A stretch of DNA of 11,732 bases from an uncultured Eubacteriaceae bacterium (GCA_938042265.1 CALIRN010000183.1:1-11732); one strand, 5' to 3'; counted from the stretch's first letter, positions 1 to 9,088 are shown. Numbers and translations: made by a program. Notes: a model not told the origin generated them from the letters alone.

Positions 1-1
1 C

Positions 2-3000
2 TGGCATAAACGCAGATTTTGGCATAAAATTGTTACAGTACTTGCTACGATTGTTGTATTTGTGACTACATATATGCTTATACTGCCTGCCATTACAATG
101 GAAAGTAAACCTGTTTGCGGTATGGAGGAGCACAGCCACAGTGCCTCCTGCTATGAAGAAATACGTGAGCTTATCTGTGATATTGAGGAAGATGATGAGC
201 ATACCCATAATGAGGATTGCTATATAACAAAGCAGGTGCTTACCTGCGGAATACAGGAGCATACTCATACGGAGAAATGCTATGAGCAGGAGGATGCAGC
301 CACAACAGGTGGCGCAATTGAATTTTTACATAATATATCTGATTTTATAAATAATGAGGACGCTCGGGTATATAAAGAAGAAAGTATCGAAAGTACAAGG
401 GCAGATGCCTATGCAGGATACTCGGGGGAAAGTATTTTTGACGGATATGCCGATGATTATCGGGTATCAGGCAGCGCTTTGGATAATATCTCAACGGAGA
501 TTACCGTTGAGGTAAAGGACAGCACTGCGTCGGGCGGTGCGATTGAGGCTGTAACCAATGAGGGCTTAAGCGAGGCTGTTGTGGAAAAGTATACCGAAAC
601 AACCACAGCGGAAATCATCAAAGTTTATAATGCACTTGGCAGTGCCGTTTCGGGACGTATGACGGGAGATGTCAGCGGCATAAAGTGGAGCTTGTCGGTT
701 AATTCAAGCGGAGATTATACGCTGACCTTTTCAGGCAGCGGCGAAATCCCTGAAAATGTTATGGAGCTTGACTCAACCTTGTCCGAATATAGGGAGGTTA
801 TAGCAGATATAATTATTTCACAGGAGATTACTGCCATAGGTGAGTCGGCATTAAAAAATTGTACCAATATCAGAACCGTAACGTTTACCGAGGGTAGCAG
901 GCTTGAAAGAATAGGGGGAGCTGCGTTTAGCGGATGTACAAATCTAAATTCAATTAACCTTGAGGCTTGTCATAACCTTACGGTTATTGATAATGCCGTT
1001 GATGATATGGATAACGGTGATGAAAATCTGTTAAAGTCAGGCGGAGCATTTTACAATACAGGGCTTACACAGGTTACCATACCTGCGTCTGTTACAATGC
1101 TTGACAGCTGTACATTCTACGGCTGTAAATCACTTAAAAACGTAACTATTGAGGAAGAAAGCAAAATAAATACTTTCGGTGCCAGTGTTTTTGCCGAGTG
1201 CTCTGCTCTTGAAAAAATTAATTTGGAAGCCTGCCAAGAGGATCAGGTGGTAATGCTGGATTCAAATATTAACTATTACAATACTGGCATTTTCTATAAA
1301 TGTACATCATTAAAGGAAATTACAATACCTCATGGCTTCGGTGCACAGGGAAGTACATTAAAGGGTTTTTGCCGCGGCTGTTCTTCTTTGGAAAAATTAA
1401 CCTTTGAAACCAATACCAATGTTACGGGTGCTAGCGGACAGATAGCTACCATATTGGATAATGATTGCGTTAATATACAGGTGTATGATTTAACTCCCCT
1501 TGTAAATTTGACCGAAAGCGGCAGCTACAGTATAAGAGGCGGTATGAGTACCGTAATATTGCCCAAAAGCTTAAGGGTGCTTAACACGGGTGTAATAAGC
1601 GACTGTAATGTTAATCAGGTTATATTTGAAGAAGGCAGTGAGCTTATCAGGCTTGATGGAGAGACTTTTGTCCGCAGCAGGATGCTGACCTCCATTGATT
1701 TATCCAATACAAAGGTTGAGGATATATGTTCAAGGGCATTTGAAGATTGTTCCCTGCTGGAAAGTGTAATTCTGCCATCTACAACAAAGCACATTGGAGA
1801 GTTGGCATTTAACAGGTGCAGCAACTTAAACAGCTTTGTTTATAATGCAGCGGATCTGGAAATAGGAAGCGAAACAAATACTAATTGCAGCCGATTGTTT
1901 GAGGGAGTTGCTTCAAAATTTACATTAACCGTCGGGAAGGATGTTGACAGAATACCTGCAAAGTTTTTACAGCAGGTATCAGAAAATACGGAGGGTTTTA
2001 TTTTTGAAGGTAACAATACCTTTGAGGTGTACGGAGATGATGTAACGGGTATTATACAGCCTTTAAATAGAACAGGCACATACTATGCGGATTTATCGGG
2101 AAACCTGTTCAGACTGGAAAACGGAGAAGCAGAGCTTATATATGTAAATAAGGAGGTATCCGGAGATTTTAAGGTACCGGAGTCAATTATTGATGAAAAC
2201 GGCATTAGTTATACGGTTACGGGTATCGGCAGCTATGCTTTTAATAATGATAGGCTTACCTCAGTATCCTTTGAAAATATTAACAATATCAGCAGCATAA
2301 GTGATTATGCTTTTGCAGACTGTGCAGAGCTTAGCAGTATAGGCGGCAAAACCACGGTCGAAGAGGCAAACATCCTTTTTGCAGGTGCAAGTGTAGGTAG
2401 CAATATTTACAACAATACTAAAATTGGTGAGGGATTAAGTGAAAAAGTCTTTGACGATGCCACTAAGGATAGTGGCAGAAGCATTATGGTTGGAGATATA
2501 GAGCTTTCATACACAGGTGAAGATACTTTTTATACGGGTCAGACGGCCAATATTGTGGCGGCCTTATCTAACAGCAATGTGGGCGATGTATACAGAATAT
2601 ATTTTAAGGGCGAAAGCGAATTAAAGTATTCTACAAACTTCAGTATTCAGGGCTTCCAGGTTGGAGTTAATCTGACAGATGAAGACGGTGTGTATTATTA
2701 TGAAATAAAGCAACTGGAGGCAGGCAGTACCCTTTCATTCAAGCCTGAGTTTATATATCCTAATTTTACGGCTCCGGGCAAAAAGGTTTATATTTGGACA
2801 GTGAGCGGCACTTCTGAAGACCTTGAGGAATACGCAAATAAGGTTATAAAGCCGGGTCAGAAAGATTTAGGCGGAATTACTCCAAGCGACGAATATTTTG
2901 AGTTTGAATGGATTACCAATGCAAAAAAATTTAATGTAACAAAGGATTTAAACGATAAGCTTACACCGGGATTTAGAATTACTACAGATAAGGAAACCGT

Positions 3001-6000
3001 ATTGAGTAATTTAAGTTATAACATTTCCCTGAAGGCAGAGGAGGATAGCTTAGGCGCTAATATAGGCAGTGATAATGTAAGGTATATTGACTTTAAGGAT
3101 AAGCTTAAATTACCAGAGGGCTTAAGCTGGCGTGATGGTATTGAGCTTGCCAACACAAGGTTTGTTATAAAAGGAAAGAGCGCATACTTATATATTACAA
3201 TAGATGGTAGGGAATATGATGTATGCAGTGTATCCCTACAGACTGAAAATATTACCCAAATGTACCTTGAAAAGGACGATAACGGTGATATTTATGTTTG
3301 CTGGAGAGCAACAAACACTGATACTAAATCGGAAATTTCGGCTATACATGCCACATTAACCTTTGGCTCGGAAATATTGGTGGCAAATAATGGTGTAACA
3401 ATAGATCAGAAATTTGAAATAAAAAATGATGTGGATACTGACCTTTTTTACACCTATTCGGCACACCAGGTTGGCACTGCGGCTGATACTACCACTATTA
3501 CGGCAGGTAACGGAGATATTACTCTAAATAAGGAAAGGCTTAACAAACCTGAATTTATGGGTGATGATGTTACTTACAGAATTACCTTGGATAATACGAG
3601 TGTATTCCCTTATGAGCATTTAGGTAAAATAAATGATGATTTGGGAGAAGCGGAAACAACCCAGTATATTAAGGCTGAAAATATGCAGGCTATGTTTGAC
3701 GGCAGTGTAGATGACTCTGAGTATATGCAGATTATTATTGAAAATGCAGTACTTTCAAAGCTCACTTCAGGAACCGTAAAAACAACAGACGGCAATACAA
3801 CTGCCGATATTTCTGCACAGAATACTGGCGTTGACAGTATGTATAACGGTTATTATGAACAGGCTGATACAAATGCATTGACATCTGATGCAAAATTAAC
3901 CTTATCCTATGTAAATGAGGTGTTGACACTTAAAGCCGAGTATAATGATACAATAAATGAAATTACAATCGGCGAGGGAAAGCAGCAAGTTGATATTAAG
4001 TCGGCACTTGACAGTATAGGATATATTGTCACACAGGATGACTATTACCGTATAATATGGGATTATCCTGAAAACTATAATCTTGAGGGCGGTGCACACA
4101 AAGAATTTGAGTATACTGCAACGGTAAAAAATTCCTTTATGTATCTTCCTGCAGATCGTGCGTATTTCTATGAGTATCCTAATGCATATGCTAACCTTAG
4201 GACTCAGAATATTGTAACCGTTACTGATAAGGAAGGCAACAAGATAGGGGAAAAACAAACAAATGATGACGCCCGTGTAAACAAGGAAATTGAACTGAGA
4301 AAAGGTGCTTCCGTAGACGGAGAAATGCTTGATAACAACTTTGTACTTAATGATGATACGGTTGTTGATTATTACCTTTATATAGCGCACAACGGAACTG
4401 GCAGCTATGATTTGCTTCCTATAGTGGACCACATGGCAGGTGCCCAGATTGTTTTGGCTCCTGTCAGTGAAAATGAAAATGCGAGCTGGACTGCTGAAAC
4501 CTGCACCTATAACGGCATTGATTATTATGTGTTAAATAGTGCAGGAACCTATAAGGGTGTGTGGCTTAACGGAATTTATGCAGATTCCGTTACGGTATTG
4601 GAAAACAGCGGCGGTTTGGATACAATTATAAAGTGGTATATAAAGGATACAAAAAGGGACAGCTATTCTTTGAAAATATGCTATACAGCCCTTGCAAACA
4701 AGGAGCTTTCCGGCTGTAACTCCGACAGCTTTTCAATAAGCAATGAGGCATGGCTTAATGACCACATAACACATAGACTTTGGGATACTATTTTTGGTGG
4801 CGGTGCAGTTATCGGCTTTGATAAAAATATTGTTACAAATGAGGCAAACCTGCCTAAAAATGATGTGATTGATGATGATGATGCTTCAATCATAACTCAG
4901 GATAAAAATGTTGTTACCTACAGGCTTGAATTTACAAGTTTGGGTGATGCGGAAACCGTATTGTACGGAAAGGATATATATGATAAGCTGCCCGAAACTC
5001 CCACAGGTTTTACGTGGTCAAAGGATAATGTATCCTTTAACTATAAGACGGAAAACGGAGTAACCATAACTTATGGAGAAACCCCTATTGCTCAAAGCGA
5101 GGGTAATGAGTGGACGCTTACAGACAGTAATCCTGATCCTAACCAATATGGTACGTTAAAGGAAGGGCAGCAATATATAACATGGTCTGACAGCTTTAAA
5201 ATTACTTTTACTGAGCATGACGGAAAGGCATATATATATGTAACGTTAGTATTCCCTGCTGATGATGAAAAATGGGCAGCTTATCTTGATGAAAAGGGTG
5301 GTTCGGTTCTCTCAAATACATTGTATACCTATAATTTGCCTAAAACGGTTACGCATACTCTTTCAGACCCCGGTAAAGTGCTTTTGCAAAAGGGTGTTTA
5401 TGAAACAGGCTATTATACAAAGGATGGCTTTTGGAATAGTTATTATGATTATTTTAGGGGTGCAGACAGATATCATTATGTAGAAAATCATAGTGACTGC
5501 TCTGAAATCAGAAATGTTGTTACATATTATGTAATACTTAAAAACAGTGGAAAAACAAATATGTATCTTTCACCTGTGTATGACATACTGCCTAAGGGTT
5601 TTGAGTATATGGCATTAAGGTGTGTAGTTTTGGAAGAATGGCCGGATCCGAATGGTGCACAGGTTGTTGGAAGTACAAATCTTTGCGATAACAACACTAT
5701 GCCTACTCAGTTTGGTGGTATAAGGCAGAAATATTTAATAGCTATGCCTGAAGGCTTTACAGATTATGATCCAAACTTTGTTAAGGCTGATGTTCACTAT
5801 GAGGGAACGACAAAAACCGAGGATGGAAGAAGCAGACTTAAATTTACATTTACAGATGCAAGTGATACGGATAATAATCTTGAGTCAGATGAAAACGGTA
5901 ATCCTTATCTTAAGCCGGGTCAATATTTCCAGTTTGCTTATACCTGCTTTACGGGTGATGCTGATATTAATCGGGCGGTTAATACCACGGCAATGGAGTA

Positions 6001-8479
6001 TATTAATTATGGCGGTGAGGCCTCCGAGGTTGTGGCGGATACCACAACTAAGATAAATATTTCTGATGCTAACGGAAAGGAACCTAATGACGGTACACGC
6101 AAGGTTTACAGTGATGCTGAGGCTACTGCCGCAGGCTTTACCGAAAAATCTGAACTTAATCCTGATCATGACCCTAAATGGCTTGTATCTGATGTTGCTG
6201 TTACCAAGGGTGAGGTTATTCCCGGTATTACAAAGACGGTAGAGAATCCTATGATACAGGCAAATCAGCCTATTAATTGGACAGTAAAGCTGCACAGTAA
6301 CGGTACATTGCCTATTACTGATTATACCTTTGAGGATACTATGGAAGCTCCTTATTTGTTTGAGGGTGATGTAAAGTATAGTCTGATAAGCAATGACGAA
6401 AATTTCCACAAGCATTGGCAAAGCAGTTGGGACGGATATGAATATCTCAGAGCCCAGAGTTCAGACAAAACACGATTATATCTGTTTACAATAGGAGAGC
6501 GAACTGTAGGTGACAGTTCAATAAATATTATGTCCAATGATGGTAGCGAATATACTGTTCCGATTAACGGCGATGGTGTATGGTTCTGGGCTACTCTTAG
6601 AATCAGTGATATGTCCAGTACAAACAGTCTTATTAATGTTTCAATTAAACGTGATGAAAAAGGAAATGAAACATTAACGGTTAAGTTTGTCGATTCAAGC
6701 TGGAGTATTTTGCCTAACAGCTACGCGAAGATTGATTTGTCAACTATTGACAGATCATCATCAAAGACAGATGGACAGTATATTAATCATGCAAGGCTTA
6801 TTACTGCGGATAAAACCTACGATGCTTCAGAGGTTACTCAGGGTAAAAACCAAACCGATGAAAACGGAAATAATACGGGTGTTACGGATAAAGCTCCTGT
6901 AAATATTTACACAAGCTATCCTACAGGTGCCGTAAAAGAGATAACCGAATGTGGTAATGAAAGTAACACTGCAAAGTCAACTGATTTGGATAATAATTAT
7001 ATATTCCTTAATGACAAAAATAAGGAATTTACTTATACCCTGACGGTAAACAATGCAGAAAATATTGTTATGGATCAGCTTGTAATTATTGATAATCTGC
7101 CTGAAGTGGGTGATCATAGCACAATCAGAAGTGACGTCAGCCGTGACAGTGAGTTTAAGGTACGTCTGGCAGATAATCCGAGCTTCAGTGTTACCGTAAA
7201 TAATGTAGAGCTGGATAAGAGTAAATATACAATTGAATATAGTGATGCCACTGAGTTTGATAAATCAACCGATTTCAGGGGCGTAGATACCGATAAGTGG
7301 TCAACGGAAATGTCAGACGGTACACGTTCAATAAGGCTGATTATTGATGATAAGGCGGGCATTGGAGAGGTTGCTGATGAAAATCGTTTAATTCCAAAAG
7401 ACGCAGATATTAAGCTTAAATTTAATGCGGTGATTGACGGCGACGCAGCTCCAGGTCATATTGCTTGGAACAGCTTTGCTTATGACTATCTTGTTGACGG
7501 TACCTACTTATATGCGGCGCCTTTAAATGTAGGTGTACGTATACCGGGTGCTCCAAGGCTTTCCAAAACACTGGTGGGTAGCAGCGGCAATCCTGTCAAT
7601 GCTTTAAAGAATGAAACCTTTGGTTTTATAATTTACAACGGAGAGCCAATTATCATAAACGACTTCAGCAAGGAGAGCATAGCTTCACTTTTGGGCGGAA
7701 GAGATTTCACTTATGTTGAATTGCAGGTTGAAAATGGTAAATCGACGTCCGACGTGCTTATGCTTGATCCATATGGTGATTTGTATAAGTATGAATATTC
7801 AGATGGAAAATTAAATCGAACAGGCGCAAAATGGTCATGGGAGAGCGATACCAGGTATAATGTTGTGGAAACTGCATTCGACGGAAACTATGAGTATTTT
7901 GCTACTAACGGTATGAATGAACAGCGTAATTATACATTTACCTATGAACCTGACAGGAATATTGCACTGAAGTTTGATAATGCGGGCTTGGATTGGAAAA
8001 TAAAGCTTACCAAGACGGACGATGAAAACAGACCTTTGGGTAATGCCGTATTCGGTCTTTATACAACCGATAAGGCAGATATGCTGAGCGAGGCGGAATT
8101 TAATGATTTTAAAGCTTTATATGGCTTAGACTCATCTGTTGTTATGGAAATAACCGATGACTCTGGCACATATTACCTTAAATCTATTGCAGTAAGCTCA
8201 GATAACGGCATTATTGAATGGCAGGATTTAAGTGAAAATTCTTATCTTGTTAAAGAGCTTAAGGCGCCCGACGGCTATAACCGAGCTGAAGAAAATTATA
8301 TACTTAGTCGCTCAGGCTGTGACTCTGACGGGATTAATGAGCAGACAATCATCAATTATAAAGGCATGGTGCTTCCGTCAACGGGCGGTTACGGATTATG
8401 GGTGTATTATGGCATGGGTACATTGTTAATATTGCTTGCAGTTGTGTTATATTGCGTAAGCAAACGTCACAGGGCTTAG
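2..8479 (+). CDS. Giant LPXTG-anchored surface adhesin, 5'-partial (LRR + isopeptide-type modules + SpaA)
   Basis: Probably a cell-wall-anchored adhesin or stalk protein acting outside the cell. The frame is already open at position 2 and reads KRRFWHK followed by a hydrophobic stretch ending LILPAI. That is a signal peptide whose start codon lies left of the window, so the in-window GTG at 62 (residue 1 below) is not the true start. Domains: three Cys/His motifs (19-74); a BspA-like leading strand-rich module (about 200-230); BspA/TpLRR leucine-rich repeats (about 248-763); then beta-rich modules with a recurrent Lys near their start and [V/T]TY or similar strands, beginning near 956, 1155, 1406, 1585, 1773, 2051, 2289 and 2496; a SpaA/Cna-B-like module (about 2645-2745) with KTDDENRPLGNAVFGLY and KELKAPDGYN; LPSTGG at 2771-2776, a membrane segment, and a basic tail KRHRA. 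The whole frame lacks stops over 8.4 kb. No sortase is in the window. Module function is inferred from family resemblance; the ligand is unknown. Confidence 0.93.
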   Translation, partial: WHKRRFWHKIVTVLATIVVFVTTYMLILPAITMESKPVCGMEEHSHSASCYEEIRELICDIEEDDEHTHNEDCYITKQVLTCGIQEHTHTEKCYEQEDAATTGGAIEFLHNISDFINNEDARVYKEESIESTRADAYAGYSGESIFDGYADDYRVSGSALDNISTEITVEVKDSTASGGAIEAVTNEGLSEAVVEKYTETTTAEIIKVYNALGSAVSGRMTGDVSGIKWSLSVNSSGDYTLTFSGSGEIPENVMELDSTLSEYREVIADIIISQEITAIGESALKNCTNIRTVTFTEGSRLERIGGAAFSGCTNLNSINLEACHNLTVIDNAVDDMDNGDENLLKSGGAFYNTGLTQVTIPASVTMLDSCTFYGCKSLKNVTIEEESKINTFGASVFAECSALEKINLEACQEDQVVMLDSNINYYNTGIFYKCTSLKEITIPHGFGAQGSTLKGFCRGCSSLEKLTFETNTNVTGASGQIATILDNDCVNIQVYDLTPLVNLTESGSYSIRGGMSTVILPKSLRVLNTGVISDCNVNQVIFEEGSELIRLDGETFVRSRMLTSIDLSNTKVEDICSRAFEDCSLLESVILPSTTKHIGELAFNRCSNLNSFVYNAADLEIGSETNTNCSRLFEGVASKFTLTVGKDVDRIPAKFLQQVSENTEGFIFEGNNTFEVYGDDVTGIIQPLNRTGTYYADLSGNLFRLENGEAELIYVNKEVSGDFKVPESIIDENGISYTVTGIGSYAFNNDRLTSVSFENINNISSISDYAFADCAELSSIGGKTTVEEANILFAGASVGSNIYNNTKIGEGLSEKVFDDATKDSGRSIMVGDIELSYTGEDTFYTGQTANIVAALSNSNVGDVYRIYFKGESELKYSTNFSIQGFQVGVNLTDEDGVYYYEIKQLEAGSTLSFKPEFIYPNFTAPGKKVYIWTVSGTSEDLEEYANKVIKPGQKDLGGITPSDEYFEFEWITNAKKFNVTKDLNDKLTPGFRITTDKETVLSNLSYNISLKAEEDSLGANIGSDNVRYIDFKDKLKLPEGLSWRDGIELANTRFVIKGKSAYLYITIDGREYDVCSVSLQTENITQMYLEKDDNGDIYVCWRATNTDTKSEISAIHATLTFGSEILVANNGVTIDQKFEIKNDVDTDLFYTYSAHQVGTAADTTTITAGNGDITLNKERLNKPEFMGDDVTYRITLDNTSVFPYEHLGKINDDLGEAETTQYIKAENMQAMFDGSVDDSEYMQIIIENAVLSKLTSGTVKTTDGNTTADISAQNTGVDSMYNGYYEQADTNALTSDAKLTLSYVNEVLTLKAEYNDTINEITIGEGKQQVDIKSALDSIGYIVTQDDYYRIIWDYPENYNLEGGAHKEFEYTATVKNSFMYLPADRAYFYEYPNAYANLRTQNIVTVTDKEGNKIGEKQTNDDARVNKEIELRKGASVDGEMLDNNFVLNDDTVVDYYLYIAHNGTGSYDLLPIVDHMAGAQIVLAPVSENENASWTAETCTYNGIDYYVLNSAGTYKGVWLNGIYADSVTVLENSGGLDTIIKWYIKDTKRDSYSLKICYTALANKELSGCNSDSFSISNEAWLNDHITHRLWDTIFGGGAVIGFDKNIVTNEANLPKNDVIDDDDASIITQDKNVVTYRLEFTSLGDAETVLYGKDIYDKLPETPTGFTWSKDNVSFNYKTENGVTITYGETPIAQSEGNEWTLTDSNPDPNQYGTLKEGQQYITWSDSFKITFTEHDGKAYIYVTLVFPADDEKWAAYLDEKGGSVLSNTLYTYNLPKTVTHTLSDPGKVLLQKGVYETGYYTKDGFWNSYYDYFRGADRYHYVENHSDCSEIRNVVTYYVILKNSGKTNMYLSPVYDILPKGFEYMALRCVVLEEWPDPNGAQVVGSTNLCDNNTMPTQFGGIRQKYLIAMPEGFTDYDPNFVKADVHYEGTTKTEDGRSRLKFTFTDASDTDNNLESDENGNPYLKPGQYFQFAYTCFTGDADINRAVNTTAMEYINYGGEASEVVADTTTKINISDANGKEPNDGTRKVYSDAEATAAGFTEKSELNPDHDPKWLVSDVAVTKGEVIPGITKTVENPMIQANQPINWTVKLHSNGTLPITDYTFEDTMEAPYLFEGDVKYSLISNDENFHKHWQSSWDGYEYLRAQSSDKTRLYLFTIGERTVGDSSINIMSNDGSEYTVPINGDGVWFWATLRISDMSSTNSLINVSIKRDEKGNETLTVKFVDSSWSILPNSYAKIDLSTIDRSSSKTDGQYINHARLITADKTYDASEVTQGKNQTDENGNNTGVTDKAPVNIYTSYPTGAVKEITECGNESNTAKSTDLDNNYIFLNDKNKEFTYTLTVNNAENIVMDQLVIIDNLPEVGDHSTIRSDVSRDSEFKVRLADNPSFSVTVNNVELDKSKYTIEYSDATEFDKSTDFRGVDTDKWSTEMSDGTRSIRLIIDDKAGIGEVADENRLIPKDADIKLKFNAVIDGDAAPGHIAWNSFAYDYLVDGTYLYAAPLNVGVRIPGAPRLSKTLVGSSGNPVNALKNETFGFIIYNGEPIIINDFSKESIASLLGGRDFTYVELQVENGKSTSDVLMLDPYGDLYKYEYSDGKLNRTGAKWSWESDTRYNVVETAFDGNYEYFATNGMNEQRNYTFTYEPDRNIALKFDNAGLDWKIKLTKTDDENRPLGNAVFGLYTTDKADMLSEAEFNDFKALYGLDSSVVMEITDDSGTYYLKSIAVSSDNGIIEWQDLSENSYLVKELKAPDGYNRAEENYILSRSGCDSDGINEQTIINYKGMVLPSTGGYGLWVYYGMGTLLILLAVVLYCVSKRHRA
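116..283 (+). repeat. Three tandem Cys-x-His-x-His-x-Cys-Tyr motifs behind the signal peptide
   Basis: Residues 19-31, 39-54 and 62-74 of the adhesin (numbered from the GTG at 62) each have Cys, then His-x-His, then three residues and Cys-Tyr. Copies one and three are C-G-x-x-[E]-H-[ST]-H-x3-C-Y. Copy two reads C-D, with three extra acidic residues before His-Thr-His. Similar EHTHT..CY repeats are common just after the signal peptide of large Firmicutes surface proteins; I know of no established function. The ligand set (two Cys, two His) would suit zinc or a disulfide-pinned loop, but this is inference. Confidence 0.8.
803..2348 (+). repeat. BspA/TpLRR-type leucine-rich repeat array
   Basis: The encoded protein has about eleven repeats of the pattern I..[AS].F..C..L..[IV].[IL], the signature of the LRR_5 (BspA-like) class. 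Visible cores include ESALKNCTNI, AAFSGCTNL, CTFYGCKSL, SVFAECSAL, GIFYKCTSL, RAFEDCSLL, LAFNRCSNL, YAFNNDRL and YAFADCAEL. Spacing is irregular, with non-repeat stretches near residues 440-500 and 600-720, so the DNA is not a simple tandem repeat. In other bacteria such arrays bind host or bacterial surface ligands; the target here cannot be read from sequence. Confidence 0.88.
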
Positions 8480-8547
8480 GAAAGTAAAAAAATACGGTTA
8501 CCGTAAGCCCGTCATTATTATCAAGCTTTTGTTAAATTGTACAAAAA

Positions 8548-8575
8548 GGGCTTGTCATTTTGAAATGACAAGTCC
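8548..8575. repeat. Perfect long hairpin, CTTGTCATTT inverted repeat
   Basis: GGGCTTGTCATTT pairs with AAATGACAAGTCC around a very short loop (10 perfect pairs in the core, then one G-T and two G-C). No T-run follows, so it is not a standard terminator. It lies between the adhesin stop and the terminator at 8587 and could be a mobile-element end or an mRNA 3' stabilising stem. Role unproven. Confidence 0.6.
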
Positions 8576-8586
8576 TCAGCTTGTAG

Positions 8587-8618
8587 AAAAAGTCTACCCG
8601 AAAGGGTAGTCTTTTTTT
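8587..8618 (+). terminator. Rho-independent terminator after the adhesin gene
   Basis: CTACCC and GGGTAG close a GAAA tetraloop. Beyond one T-T mismatch the stem continues G-C and then an A-run against the T-run, and seven Ts follow. It is the first T-tailed hairpin downstream of the adhesin stop, about 110 bases after it. The A-run on the left side means it could also act on the minus strand. Confidence 0.82.
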
Positions 8619-8627
8619 GATAAGATG

Positions 8628-8656
8628 TGGTATAATGTAAAAGGGTGATAAAAATG
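8628..8656 (+). promoter_or_regulatory. Orphan extended -10 promoter, SD-like stretch and ATG leading to a two-codon ORF
   Basis: TGGTATAAT at 8628-8636 is a TGn extended -10 with a perfect TATAAT. It is followed by AAAAGGGTG and an ATG at 8654, but the frame stops after Met-Leu. No clear -35 is visible, as the preceding DNA is the terminator T-run. The order terminator, promoter, SD, ATG resembles the left end of an insertion sequence whose transposase gene has been lost. That origin is inference. Confidence 0.5.
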
Positions 8657-8696
8657 CTCTAAAATAAACCAAAAGCCATGAACCAACTGTACTGAT

Positions 8697-8875
8697 AAGC
8701 TTAGTAGGGGAGTGGACATAGAAGTTATAAGTAAAATTATGGGGCGTGCAAGTATAACGATAATATATAACAAACATATACATTCGATTAAAGAGGAAGA
8801 AGCCAAAGCAATTAATATGATAGTTATATGTTAGAGGCTAAAAATTGGGTTCAAATTGAAGGGGTCAAAAAATAA
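8697..8875 (+). pseudogene. Decayed C-terminal fragment of a tyrosine integrase
   Basis: Frame 8697-8834 reads SRGVDIEVISKIMGRASITI..YNKHIHS and then KEEEAKAINM. This matches the last helix region of phage/ICE tyrosine recombinases (GVDIEVISKIMGHxSITTTYxxYIH). After a frameshift near 8820-8825 the reading continues YMLEAKNWVQIEGVKK to a stop at 8873-8875, which looks like the natural C-terminus. The catalytic Tyr that normally precedes I-H is His here (CAT at 8775-8777). Everything N-terminal, including the R..HxxR catalytic residues, is missing or unrecognisable. It cannot be active and marks an old integrated element. The assignment rests on motif recall, not a search. Confidence 0.72.
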
Positions 8876-8901
8876 ATATATCAAAAAAACGTAGTAATTA
8901 A

Positions 8902-8936
8902 AGGATTTCAGCTATATTTGAGGACTCAAATCCTCC
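8902..8936. other. Possible attachment-site remnant (T-arm-like hairpin)
   Basis: GAGGA CTCAAA TCCTC forms a five-pair stem, and CTCAAATCC resembles the TTCAAATCC loop of a tRNA T-arm. AGGATTT at 8902-8908 also pairs with AAATCCT at 8928-8934. The site lies about 45 bases after the integrase remnant, the usual position of attL/attR in elements that integrate into tRNA 3' ends. No complete tRNA gene can be folded here, so this is only a candidate. Confidence 0.35.
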
Positions 8937-8952
8937 TTACGTTATTTAAATT

Positions 8953-8986
8953 AAACCTTGAAGTCTTATTGATTTCAAGGTTTTTT
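8953..8986 (+). terminator. Rho-independent terminator downstream of the integrase remnant
   Basis: AAACCTTGAA pairs perfectly with TTCAAGGTTT across an 11-base loop and runs into a T-tract. It faces the maf terminator at 8992-9020 and would stop plus-strand reading into the maf operon. Confidence 0.75.
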
Positions 8987-8991
8987 ATATT

Positions 8992-9020
8992 AAAAATAAT
9001 GAGTTTTTATTGACTCATTA
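8992..9020 (-). terminator. Rho-independent terminator of the DUF4321-maf operon
   Basis: On the minus strand TAATGAGT pairs with ACTCATTA (eight perfect pairs, eight-base loop) and is followed by a T-run, seen as AAAAA at 8992-8996 on the plus strand. It lies about 70 bases after the maf stop. The intervening 9021-9088 holds no gene I can support. Confidence 0.75.
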
Positions 9021-9088
9021 TCCTTTGGTATCAACCCAGGGTTTGATTAAGCACCAACTGCCATAGAACTCGGGGACATACTACATTG

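Noticed and set aside
62..64. GTG at 62 as the real start of the adhesin
   Set aside because: It falls inside the hydrophobic core of a signal peptide. The basic n-region KRRFWHK is encoded upstream in the same frame, and no ribosome site precedes the GTG.
3902..4432. Antisense open frame of 176 codons inside the adhesin gene
   Set aside because: It opposes a strong coding frame, has no ribosome site, and its Ile/Tyr-rich composition is the mirror of AT-rich sense codons. The same applies to 5885-6421 (-).
8493..8505. TACGGT-T-ACCGTA palindrome as an operator
   Set aside because: It lies just after a stop codon with no promoter nearby. It may be part of the adhesin mRNA 3' structure with GGGCTTA/TAAGCCC (8472-8510), but no T-run follows.
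8532..8806. Two overlapping minus-strand open frames of 83 and 70 codons
   Set aside because: They run through the terminator, hairpin and integrase remnant, have no family-like motifs, and lack a clear ribosome site.
9029..9088. Protein-like reading (INPGFD, stop, APTAIELGDILHC) between the maf terminator and the maf stop
   Set aside because: Too short, interrupted by a stop and without a recognisable family; could be chance or a very old gene remnant.
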